Below, in pieces: positions 40,003 to 51,357 of a DNA stretch of 64,000 nucleotides. Both the position numbers and the translations under genes were made by a program. Below the pieces are notes generated by a model that saw only the letters and a program-made list of their open reading frames with translations, did not search any database and was not told where the DNA came from. Source of the DNA: Oncomelania hupensis (Eukaryota; Mollusca; Gastropoda; Littorinimorpha; Pomatiopsidae); NCBI GenBank assembly GCA_036898135.1, contig CM072511.1, positions 73,646,117 through 73,710,116 of the forward strand. The letters run 5' to 3'. Position 1 is the first letter of the stretch; each line of letters starts with the position of its first letter.

Positions 40003-40140
40003 TGACCGCTCTAGTCATAATACTATCGGACAATGACCGCTAATTTCGCAATAGAATCGGACATTTGACGGGACACAGGTGTTTGCATTCGGTCATTTTT
40101 CAAACGAATCGGACCATGACCGATGTCCGAGGCCTCGGGA

Positions 40141-40378
40141 CATCACTGCCTAACATTAGTTGTGATTTTGACATTTTGCTGGGGGAGCAAACCGGAGTAC
40201 CCGGAGGAAACCCCCAAGACGTTGCCTGAGTCGAAAGTAAATAATATTCGGAGAAACATAACGCCAAGATGCTGGATCGAACCCACACCTGTCAGGTGCC
40301 ATTGGTTTCTGGCCTGTGGACAAGGCAAGTTAGTCCCGCCTTAGCCCACTTGGCCACAACGCTCGCCATACCATAGTT
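40141..40378 (-). repeat. tRNA-derived SINE, inverted
   Basis: On the minus strand, GGCGAGCGTTGTGGCCAAGT and GGTGTGGGTTCGATCC resemble a tRNA head with box A and B regions; the plus strand carries ACCCGGAGGAAACCCCC, a motif widespread in marine invertebrate repeats. Confidence 0.65.
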
Positions 40379-40429
40379 AAGGTAATATGTTAGTTTCAAA
40401 TAAAGTTTTGGTTATTTTGTTCTAAATTG

Positions 40430-40568
40430 TTTATTAAGGACTAACAGTAAGACAGGTCCATACGACCTAATGTTATTATCCTATTAAAGGTTTCGACTTC
40501 AATGTGTTCAAGCAAGTCTTCGGTGGTAAAAGGACTTGCAATCGCAATAACCATGTAATGTAATGTAA
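40430..40568 (+). repeat. Dispersed repeat fragment (TGTTTATTAAGGACTA family)
   Basis: TTGTTTATTAAGGACTAACA, TAAGACAGGTCCATACGACC and ATTATCCTATTAAAGGTTTC recur at 51372-51425 and 51884-51960. It ends in AATAACCATGTAATGTAATG, shared with the Jockey-type LINE tail. Class unknown. Confidence 0.55.
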
Positions 40569-40637
40569 GCGAACATCCTGTTATTTCAAATTAATATAAG
40601 AAGATTCAAATTTTATATTTCGTTTATTTCATTTTAG

Positions 40638-40734
40638 TTCCCAGCTAAGCGATCCTGTTGACTTTTTCGGTGGAAATCAAAATTTTCTTTGGCCAGAGTC
40701 CATGATTTTTCAAAATAAAAATTGCAAGTTTTCG
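40638..40734 (+). other. Possible unassigned exon
   Basis: A 97-nt open segment between a strong acceptor (TTTATTTCATTTTAG) and TTTTCG/GTGAGT. It encodes SQLSDPVDFFGGNQNFLWPE. Its phase (2 in, 0 out) does not join the Ig exon at 41605 (phase 1), so it is not placed in any gene; chance is possible. Confidence 0.2.
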
Positions 40735-40939
40735 GTGAGTGTCTTTCGTAAACGAATGAAGCTGAGTATATGTCTGGTACATGCACATTTTAGTCATGCA
40801 CCATCAAGCGTATTCTTTGTCGCATTTATGCATTTACTTTAAATCGAAAGAAAAATTTCCCGTGCATGTGGTGAAACATTTATTTCCTACACGTTTCAGT
40901 TCTGAACTATGACCGTGATAAATCGGCTACTTGTCGAAA

Positions 40940-41120
40940 CGCGGGATAGCTCATTTGGTAGAGCGGCGAGCACGTGTTTTACAAAGGTTGTGGGGTTCGA
41001 TTCTCGGTGGCCCGGAAATAAATATTGGCTGTGAGCACTGACTTCTTACTGTTGCTATTATTTTAATAATAATAATTAACATTTGTACAGGGCACTTCTT
41101 TCGCTAGAGCTCATAGTGCT
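40940..41120 (+). repeat. tRNA-derived SINE
   Basis: GGGATAGCTCATTTGGTAGA (box A) and GGTTCGATTC (box B) form a tRNA-like head; the body ends GGGCACTTCTTTCGCTAGAG and AGTGCTTTACAG. Not a clean cloverleaf. Confidence 0.65.
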
Positions 41121-41133
41121 TTACAGAAAGAAA

Positions 41134-41139
<6 letters not shown>

Positions 41140-41186
<47 letters not shown>
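41140..41186. repeat. (GA)n microsatellite
   Basis: About 47 bases of GA dinucleotides between two SINE fragments. Confidence 0.95.
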
Positions 41187-41189
<3 letters not shown>

Positions 41190-41199
41190 ACGTGTGGCA

Positions 41200-41378
41200 A
41201 AGTCTGGTGGTGGTTTCAGTGTATAGCTTTCCACGAATGGGGGAGAATCATACTGTGCCGCCCAAGTCAGCAAGTGGGTTCAGTTAGATCTTGTATCGGC
41301 TCTGCGACTTGAACAGCTCTTGAGCTGAAAAAGCGCTATAGGTTATAAGAATGATTAAATAAATAAATAAAAACAGTA
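41200..41378 (+). repeat. SINE 3' half
   Basis: Matches the 3' half of the SINE at 50172-50620: GTTAGATCTTGTATCGGC, GAACAGCTCTTGAGCTG, AAAAGCGCTATA, with an (AAAT)n tail. Confidence 0.7.
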
Positions 41379-41604
41379 TCTCAGAAGCCTTGTTGCAAAA
41401 CGCCGACAATAGACATTCTTCGTTTCAGAAGCCTAGTTGCACAACGCCGACAGTAGACATTCTTGTCGCCTGCTACGTGTTGTCATGTGATAGGGAATCG
41501 CAGAGTTTTCCCGTGCAGCGAGTGAAGAGGAAACGCAAAAACTCCATAATATGGTTAATTTATCTCTGATTGATTTGTTAATTGACATTATATGGTTTGT
41601 GCAG

Positions 41605-41732
41605 TATATGGTGCAGTCGACTTCACGATGACTATGACAAGCGTACCCAATCCGATCAGGGTGCAAGAAGGCCAGGAATTCAGCATCAACTGTAGCTTTG
41701 ATAAGGATGTGAGGATTTTGCTGAAATATGAC
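41605..41732 (+). CDS. Ig gene exon 1 (of those found): first strand and Cys of Ig domain 1
   Basis: Two acceptors 12 nt apart in the same phase (GTTTGTGCAG and TATATGGTGCAG); the first is chosen, so the start could be 41617. Encodes DFTMTMTSVPNPIRVQEGQE and FSINC; donor TATGAC/GTGAGT, phase 0. Confidence 0.7.
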
Positions 41733-44700
41733 GTGAGTTAAAATTTTGTGGGCTTTTGACGTTGTTGTGGTGTATGTCAAGGTAGTTATAGATGCGTTGG
41801 TAAATGTGGAATGTTATCACCGGGCCAATTGTTTTTAGGTATATTGTGATGCTGTGGTAATATGATTTACAGTACAATACAGTACTATACAATGCATCAC
41901 ATCACATCTTTATTATCACAACAGGCCCACAGTAACAGTTTAAAACCATATATAGGCTATTAAGAATACACATATATCGACTTCACATGCACCTTGTAAA
42001 CTTCCAAAACACATCGCTCTCGATGCTGAAAATCTTACACAGTAGTACCACACTCACACACTCCTCTAACCGCACATTGACACATAACAGTGCAATTAAA
42101 ATTCCAAGCTTTTAGTTACATGTCACAAGGTATCACAATGCACTTGAATCCCATGGACTTGCATACTAACAACAAAGAGTAAATTATCATCACAGTATTA
42201 AACATCATTGTTTAGGCATTGAGGGGGTTAGATAGGTTGAAATCAAAGTGGATAGAATTTGCAAAAATGATATTTATTTTTAAAAATTAAAGCAAATTTG
42301 GTTTATCAATCATGTAGCGCTTTTCTAGCTCAAGAGCTGCTCAAGGCACTGATCGATACAAGATCTAACTCAAGCTGCCTGAGGCGCCCACCTGCAGTAT
42401 TTGGGCGCATAGTCTGACGCCCAGACGACTGTGCACAATCCTGTTTGCTGGGGTATTCGTGTTGCCGGCACTCAACGGTCTAGAACATGAGCGTCAGGAC
42501 CTTTAAAGTACATGCAATAGAATGTGTGCGTACACAGACAAGACCATGCTCTCATCCGAGAATACTCTCCCCAGGAGAATACATAAAACAACAAAAAAGC
42601 GTAGGCCACGCCATGCTAATGTATAAGTTAGGGCATAATTTCTGATCTTAAGTATGGCACACTTGATATAAAGTGTAGCATAACAACAGCCGCATAGAAG
42701 GAATGAAAATGAAGATGTGAGCATGGCAACCATCAGCAGGGTAACAAAAAAGATTTGCAGGCAAATTTTGAACATTCTTGTCAATGAAAAATAGATTTCA
42801 ATGAGACTGATACTTTATAGGCTTAAAAAATAGAAAATTTGAGTTTTGGGACCATGAGGAGACGGATTAGGGCCAGAAAACTTAGAGACATAATTGTGCT
42901 CTCAGGGACGGAAATATTTAGATTTCTTTAATTTTTATTGCTATCCTTCAATGGAATATACGCGGGATAAGAGCAAATTTTGAGGAGTTATCCTGTCTGC
43001 TGACTGAGCATCGACCTGAGGTGTTGGCCATTCAGGAGACTCTCTTATCAGAGAAACAGTCTATAGATATTTCTGGTTATTCATCACTAAATGAGATATC
43101 TTCCAGAGGCGTTTCACTCTTTATTCATAGAAACGTTCCATTTAACCCAATTTCACTTAACACAAGTTTACCAGCAGTAGCAGCCAGAGTATATCTTTTC
43201 AAGTCCCTTACAGTATGTTCCATATATCTGACCCCATCAATAAATGTAAATAAAAATGATCTGAGAATTTGATCCATCAATTACCTACCCCTTTTTTTGT
43301 TGTTGGAAGACTTTAATGGACGCTCTCCCCTGTACCGATAGGGAGAAATAATTGAAGACATTTTAGACTCATTGAATCGGGTAACTTTGAACGAGGGTGC
43401 TCCAACTTTTTCCTGTTCGAGAACTGCCTCTTTATCCCACATTGATATATCGATCTGTAATCCCTCCCTACTTTTGGATTTTAAATGGAAAGTTTTAGAA
43501 GATCTTCATGGCAGCGATCCTTTTCCGGTTCTATTAAAATATGATTCAGACAACCTTGAGCAAACTCACGGCAGGTGGAAACTGAAACAAGCTATCTGGA
43601 GTCTGTTTTCCAACCTGTCTGAGGTTCAGTTACGTGATAAGAAACTGAAATTTTCACATGCTATATACCGCTCTACACTGACATAGTTATAAACAGTGCG
43701 AAGGAGTCAATTCCGCCAACTTCATCAAAACCTCATACACTTTAAAAAATAACCTGGTTTCACGATGAATGTAAAACACTTCAGCTTTAAGAGTTATGTA
43801 TTTACATTCAAGCTCTGAAAATAAACAGAACCACCAAACGTTTGCGAGCCCAATGTCGACAGCTCTTCAAACGTAGGAGAAGAGAATCGTGGAGAGGTTT
43901 CTGCTCCACGCTAAAATTCGAATGCGAAACTGTTGAAAGTTTATAATGTGGTCTGCAAACTCAAAAATAAAAGTAACAAACAGGTCAGCCCATGCCATAA
44001 TGTGCAGGGGGGGGGGACGTAATTGGAGAAAAAAGAACTAGTAGCTGATCTTTTGGTATCTTCTTTTGCTTCAAAATTTTCCTCTGAAAACTATTCTGTT
44101 TCATTTCAAACTATTAAAACACGTAAATAAAAACAACGGTTAAATTTTACCTCTGACAGTTCTGAAGACTACAACATTTTATTCTCATTAGTTGAGCTTG
44201 ATGGTACCCTTAACAAAAGTGCAGATTGAGCAGTTGGACCGGATGATGTGCATTATCAATGTCTATGACATTTAACAAGGTACTCACGGTCTCAACTGCT
44301 GGACATCTTCAATCAGATTTGAATCACTGGCACCTTTCCTCCCTCTTGGAGAAAGGTCATTGTTGTTCCCATACCTAAACCTGGCAAAGACCATACTAAT
44401 CTAAACTGCAGACCAATAGCCTTAACGTCCTGCTTATGCAAGACGCTGTAAAGAATGGTTTATCTCGAGACCAATAATATATTATCAAACACTCAGTGTG
44501 GCTTTCGAAGTGGCAGAAGTACTGTTGATCACCTGGTGCGATTAGAAACTTTTATCCGTAACGCGTTCGTCCAGGGTGAGCATGCCGTTGCCATCATGTT
44601 TGATTTGGAAAGAGCATACGATACCACGTGGAAATATGGCATTCTTTCAGATTTGCAAGAAATGGGACTGAAGCGGCATTTACCTCTGTTTATATCCAAT

Positions 44701-47700
44701 TTCCTAACGGACGTAATTTTTCAGGTTAAGGTTGGAGGCTCTTTATCAGATAAGAGGGAACAGGATGGGGGTGCCTCATGGTAGTATCTTGTCTCCCTTG
44801 CTGTTTAATATTAAAATAAATAATTTTTTCGTTCATTGAAACGAGGAATTCACAATTCTTTGTTGATCATTTTGCATTAGTAGCCAAGCATAAAACCATG
44901 GCATCTGCAGAACGTCAGCTACAGTTATGTGTCAATGCCGTTGGAGACTTGGTATTACAAAATGGTTTCAAGTTTTCGCAGATAAAAACCGAATGTATTC
45001 ACTTTCCCAAGCACTGAGGAATCATTCACTCCAATAAAGGCGGCCCAACAAGTCAAATTTGTGGGTGTATTTTTGATTAAAGGTTAACCTTCCTCCCTCA
45101 TCTAAAAGATATGTCAACAGGCCTGCAACTTGCTCAAGGTTATCAGTGGTACAGACTGGGGAGCTGACAAGAAAACTTAATGGATGTTATATCCTTCGTT
45201 AATTAAATCCAAGTTAGATTATGGTTGCATTGTTTACGGTTCTGCTAGAAAGTCTTATCTTAAAATGTTAGATCCAGTTGCTCACCAAGCACTACGCATA
45301 GCTTTGGGTGGTTTTTCGCACCTACCCTCGTAAAAGCCTTTACGGAAGCTAACAAATCTCCGCTGGAACTGAGAGGTATAAAATTATCACTGAATTACTA
45401 TTTAAAATTAAAAACTGATGCTATGAATCTTGCTTATGACTGTGTTCTCAACTCAGATTTTGTGCAGAAATTTGAGGTTAAACCGAACGCAATCCCTCCG
45501 TTTGGCATCAGAATGCAGGCTCATTTGAATAAAGCAGGCATCGATGTTGCTTCCATCAACGATGATGAGCTTCGGACTGAAGCTCCTCCATCGAAATTAC
45601 GTAACCCAAACATTCACTGGCAACTGTCTGCTTTCCTCAAAAACAATACATCTGAAACTGTCTATAACTAACTTTATTAGAGCAGTGTGCTTTATACCCA
45701 GGACATGAAAAACCTTTGCTTTTTTCAGACGGGTCAAAGAAAGGAGACTCAGTTGCTGCTGGGTCGGTCTCTGGGAGACACCTAGACCAGCCTTTGCAAC
45801 AGCGTCTACCTGATTTTTGTTCTGTTTATAAAGCTGAGCTCAAGGCAATCCATCTAGCTCTGAAACAGGTTTATCAATCCAAAAGAACCTCATTTTTAAT
45901 CATGTCTGATTCACTGTCAGCTCTTCAGGCACTTTCCACGAGAAAGATATCGCACCCTTTTCTGACAGAGATCCATGACCTCCACACACAACTTGTTTCT
46001 GAGGGTAAAAAGATCGTTTTTATGTGGGTACGTGGTCACATGGGCATCCGCGGCAATATTGCAGTGGACAAAGCGGTTAAAGAAACTCTGCATCTCGATT
46101 TCCCTTCAGAGATTTTCCAGTTTGTTCCTTACTCTGACCTGCGTTGTATGATTGGATCTTATTGTAAACGGCTGTGGCAGACTGACTGGTCTAACCATAT
46201 CAATAACAAATTGTTTCAAATTCTTCCCGATGTGTCAGCTTCTTTGCCTAACTTTGCATCCACTCGCAAAGAAGAAACAGTTTTGTCTCGTCTTCATATT
46301 GGGCATATTTATGTCACCCACAGTTTCCTTTTAAAAGAAGAAGAACCACCATGGTGCTTTGCATGTGATAAATCCTTTTCATAAATCCTTTCCATTTCAT
46401 GCCTGAATGTGTTGATATGCTTGATGAAAGAGTATATTGGTTCAATACCTTTCAAATATATTTTTAAAGTATGCAGTGCAACTTGATTCAATTTTTACAT
46501 GATGTTGATTTGTTTTGTAGCATATAAATCATGTCGTCTTGTTTTGTGTGGTTGGTTGGTTTTTATTGGTAAGACTGATTTTAGTGATTTGATTGAAGAA
46601 ACAAAACGTTTTTTTAATACATCAGATTTAAAGAAGATTTTTGAAGAGGTTGCGTGTGAAAGAAAGTTTGAATATTTAAGAGTAACAGGCTTGTTTTTTA
46701 AAATCTAAATTATTTTATATTTTAAGATAACGTTTCTCTGGTCCTGATTTGGCTCGGAAGAGTCCGCTGGACCTAAAGCAATAACCATGTATGTATGAAT
46801 TAGGATTTATAAACTAAATCTTCTATGTTCATACCATCTAGTGTAAATGTTTAAACCAATTACATCAGATTTGTTTTAACATTATACATGGAATGGATGT
46901 TTGTGTCCCACGGCAGATTTACTTAATACACAAGTCTCTTGTCGGAGAAAAAAAAGAGACCGAACTGGCGAAGGGGAGCTCACTGACACCTGATGCCCAT
47001 CCAGATACTTATGAAGTCTACGCAGTTTTACTTCCAAACAATATGATTATGCAGCTCAAGATCCTTCGTGGTAAGTACAGACATTACTGGGTTTTTATGC
47101 TGAAGGTCGCTGGTTCGACCCCAGCAGGGGGATTATTATTTGCATTATGGACGAGACTTTTCAGGCCACCTGGGGTGTTCTTCGGAACTCCAGTTTCCTG
47201 CCTCCCTGTAATAATGGTATTTGGTATTGGATGTAACTCAAATCAATTCTCCCTTGGCAGTAAAAGGGTTAAAGGTATTTTGCAATTCAAGTGAACGTTG
47301 TAACTGAGCAACTCTACGAACTGTTTTGAGACATGCAAAAGATTTTTATCTACTAAACTTGTGAAAATATCTTTGCTGAAAGAAATATACATAATAAAAG
47401 ATTTTTGTAAAGATAAGTTAGCTTTACTTATTAGGTGATAAATCGACAGCTCGAGGTCTGTATTTACTGACCATGAACAGCAGGTCAGATGATCCTCGGC
47501 GAGCACTTCCAGCAAATTCCAGCACGAATGTACTTCGTAATAATCACAGGGTGGAGAATTTTCCGCGAATCCGCGGATTTCCGCGAATCCGCGGATTTCC
47601 GCGGAAGGCATTTGCATTTCCGAGAAAAAAATATTGAGTTCCGAGTGTGAGAAGCTGAAAGGCTACCCTTTACTGGGCATAACGGCCAAAAGCGGCCGAA

Positions 47701-50700
47701 GGTCTAAACAGGCAGAACGTCCAAAAGCGTCCGTATCAACCATGTGGTTATATTCTCGCGTTGTTTGAAAGATTGCGAGACTTCCGGCAATTGACTTCCG
47801 GTTTATTCTGTTGTGAAAACATTCGACTGCATTTCCACAAGTTTTCTCTGTGATGCGTTCGTTTTTTCGATTTTTTTTTTCAAATTTTCTTGTGTGTGTG
47901 CCTAAAAGGGATGGTTTGGATTCTTCGACTGATGAAGGGGAGTTTACAGGCTTCCATTTATCAGACATTAAAGTGAGAGAAATGGACTTGGAGTCGGAGA
48001 AAGAGATCGGTACTGACATTAGACAATTAGTGTCAGTAGTGTGCATGCATACGATCTTTCAGGTTGGCATAAAAGTGAAGAAGAGGGGGCTTTTTTGGAC
48101 TTTTTACAACTTTTTTTTGTATACACATGGAGTAATAAAAAACAGGACATGACAAGAGAAGTATAAAAAGGTAGATAATCAAAATAGAATTTATTTCTGT
48201 TCATTTTGCATTTTATTTCATTTAAATCTAGCCTATATACTAGTCACTAATACCTAAGATGTGGTGTTTTTACTAACGTACCCCTAAATATCTCTAAAAT
48301 TATAAAAATTCTTGCCTGTTTACAGCTAAAAAATAGACAAACGTGTGCCCAGTAAAATTGGAAATGTGGAGTTTGTGTGTAACAGTGGTGGACCTCAAAC
48401 TTTGTTAGGCCTACAAATCAAGATTCTTAACGTTTTTGAAAGACATGTGCATAAAACATTCTTTTTTTTTTGTTTGTTTCTATTTATGTTTACTTTTTGC
48501 TTTTTGCTTTCAGGAGAGGCCACCCCCGTTGGGGTGCCGGGGGTTTCAGTATAAATAGTATCCCCACTTTCTGGAAATTTAGTGCTTTAAATTCCCAATG
48601 TCGCTGTCTGCCTCATTTACTCTTTCCCATTCCTGCTCTGTCCTATCACTCTGCTATACTATCTTCTTCTTCGCTAGATCAATGACCTACCTTTTTTCTT
48701 GAAAACTCTTCCTGGACAAGACTCCTTGTTTGTGTATGAGGTCTGTTGGATCAGCTTGGGAGTGTTGGACGCTTTCTGCCGGGTGGTCACTAGGGCTTCC
48801 TATGATGCTATTATTTAGCAATATAGGCATTTTATATGTATATGTTTTGTTGATAATTTATAATGATGTTTGTATTCTATTTTGTTTTTGTAACCGGGGG
48901 TTCGAGTAGTTGGGGTAAAGCCTCAGCCGTCCCCTGCGTGGGATGTCTTTATTGTAAAGTGACTGGCCGGTGGAGGGCGTTCAATTTTCCCACTAGGGTT
49001 GTTTCAGCAGATTTTTTTATGCGGATCGGGGGTTGTCCGGTCCTGATTTGGCTCGGAAGAGTCCGCTGGACCTAAAGCAACAATCAATCAATCAATCAAT
49101 CAATTCAGGAGAGGCCCTAAATTACTTTCAAAATTGCATAAATTCATTTTCTTCCAAGGGGCGAATACCGGGGCTTGGCCCTTGGGCCCCGGCCGGATTT
49201 CAGAGATTTCTTGATTCAGTTGTTCTCCACCCTGTAATCATTATTCCTTGCAGTTTTCTGCACAGTTTTACTCAGAACCCATTTTTTTTCTTTCACCTTC
49301 AGCATTTTATTTTTCACCCCAAATTCGAGTTACCCAAAAATGTTGATGTCCGTGTTGATGCCATTGGGTGTTGTTGGTCATCATTTTGGTCTTCTTTGCG
49401 CTTTTTTCCATCCCAAAGGCTCTGGAGGTTGTGTCAAGCGTTTGTATCAGCTGTTCATATTCTTGTTCATCTCCAACAAATCCATCAATGACAACCGCAA
49501 AATGAAGGTCAGAGATTGCTGAAAAAATGCGTGTCTTGCCAATGTTGGCGCCTGATCTTAAACCTTTCTTGACCGTGATGTAGTCGATCTGGTTGTGGTG
49601 CTCCCCGTTGGGTCTGTGCCAGGTCCAACATCTGGATTTTTTTAGTGGGGATGAAGCGTGTTTGCCAGTATCAGATTTTTGTATCTCCAAGAGTCTCGGA
49701 CCTCTGTCATTTGTCTTGTTACAATGGGATCCACATGTCTCCCCAGTTGTGGTACGCATCTTGGCCAACTTTGGCATTCCAGTCGCCTTGCACAATGACT
49801 ATGTCTTTTCTTGGTCAAGGACAGCCTGCATTTGTTCATAGAAGTCCTCGTCTTCGCTGTTGTCATAGTCTGATATTAGGGCGTAGGCCTGGATGATGGT
49901 GATGTTGAAACGAGTTGCTCTCAGATGGATTGCAACTGAAATCAACCTTTCGGATGGAGCAGAAATTGTAGGCGATAACGGTTCGTTTGCAAAGAACGTC
50001 CGCCCAAACATTAGATAACTCTGGTGCGACATGCTGGCAAGCAGGCCAAATATGTTTCTCCTCGTATTTCCGGGCATGGTCTGTCTTCAAAACGGGTTTA
50101 TCATGTAGCCTTCTGAGCAGAGGGGCACTGCCCCTGAACCATACAGGGGCCCGTGCGTTGGCCCCTGGATCCTGGGAGGCACGGTGGCCTAATGGTAGAG
50201 CTTTGGCTTTGCGGATCTGAAGGTCCCGGGTTCGAGCCCAGGCCGGGGCATTGTGTTGTGTACTTGGGAAAGACACTTTGCTCCCGTTTCCTACTCCTTC
50301 GGATGAGAGTATAAATCGAGGTCTAGTCTGTGTTGCATACATTCCATCATAACGGACTTTAAAGATCCTGACGCTCATGTCCTAGACGGGTGAGTGCCGG
50401 TGACATGAACACACTCAGCATGCACCTAGGTCCTTATCCCCCATCCCTGGCTGCCAGGATTGTGCTCAGTTGTCTGGAGCGTTATTACGGTGCGCCCAAA
50501 GGCTGCAAGTTGGCGCCTCGAGCGGCTTGAGTTAGATCCTGTATCGGCCAGCGCCTTGAGCAGCTCTTGAGCTGGAAAAGCGCTAAATAAGAACGATTAA
50601 ATAATAATAATAAATAATAAGATTTCAGTGTTTTTCTCTTTCAGTTATTCTCCAGCCTGACGTTATTAGTAATCCAATACAATTACAGTGCAATACGATA

Positions 50701-51303
50701 GATAGTACAGACAATAAATACAATGCCGTGCAACACAGCTAAGTGCAACGAAAGATTTTTTTTACATTAAAAAAAAAAACAACATGTACATGTCGGTCAT
50801 GTCTTGCATATGATTTGTATCCTTTGGCGGTCAGCCTATTACAGTTTATTGTATAACACAACCCGATAGCTCACAAAATGCATTCCGTATTCTTCAGTTT
50901 ATCATTGTTGTCTACTGTGAACTTGAACGTTTTGAGCTGAAAGGTGTAATAAAATACAACAGTTAATGATGATGATGATGCTAGTTATGTAATGGTAATG
51001 ATTATTATTACGATTGTTATTATTTTCAGCAACTTCACAGATGGATGGAGAGTTTATATGCCGGGCGATATCCAACCAAAACAAGGACATCGTTATTCAG
51101 AAGTCTGTGGAGGTGGTTGTTTTCCGTGAGTATACAACGTAGAAGAGAGGCAAATAACATGTCAGGCGAGATTGTTCCTTTCAGTATCTTATAACTTCAA
51201 TGATTGAGGAAGAGAGGTTTCTGTATTAGAGACACTCACTCTCTCTCTCCATCCCAGAGTTTTCTGTATTAGAGACACTCACTCTCTCTCTCCATCCCTC
51301 CCT

Positions 51304-51357
<54 letters not shown>

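Noticed and set aside
47850..48152. 100-codon ORF as a host gene
   Set aside because: It lies inside the hAT-like element and its acidic motif suits a transposase N-terminus.
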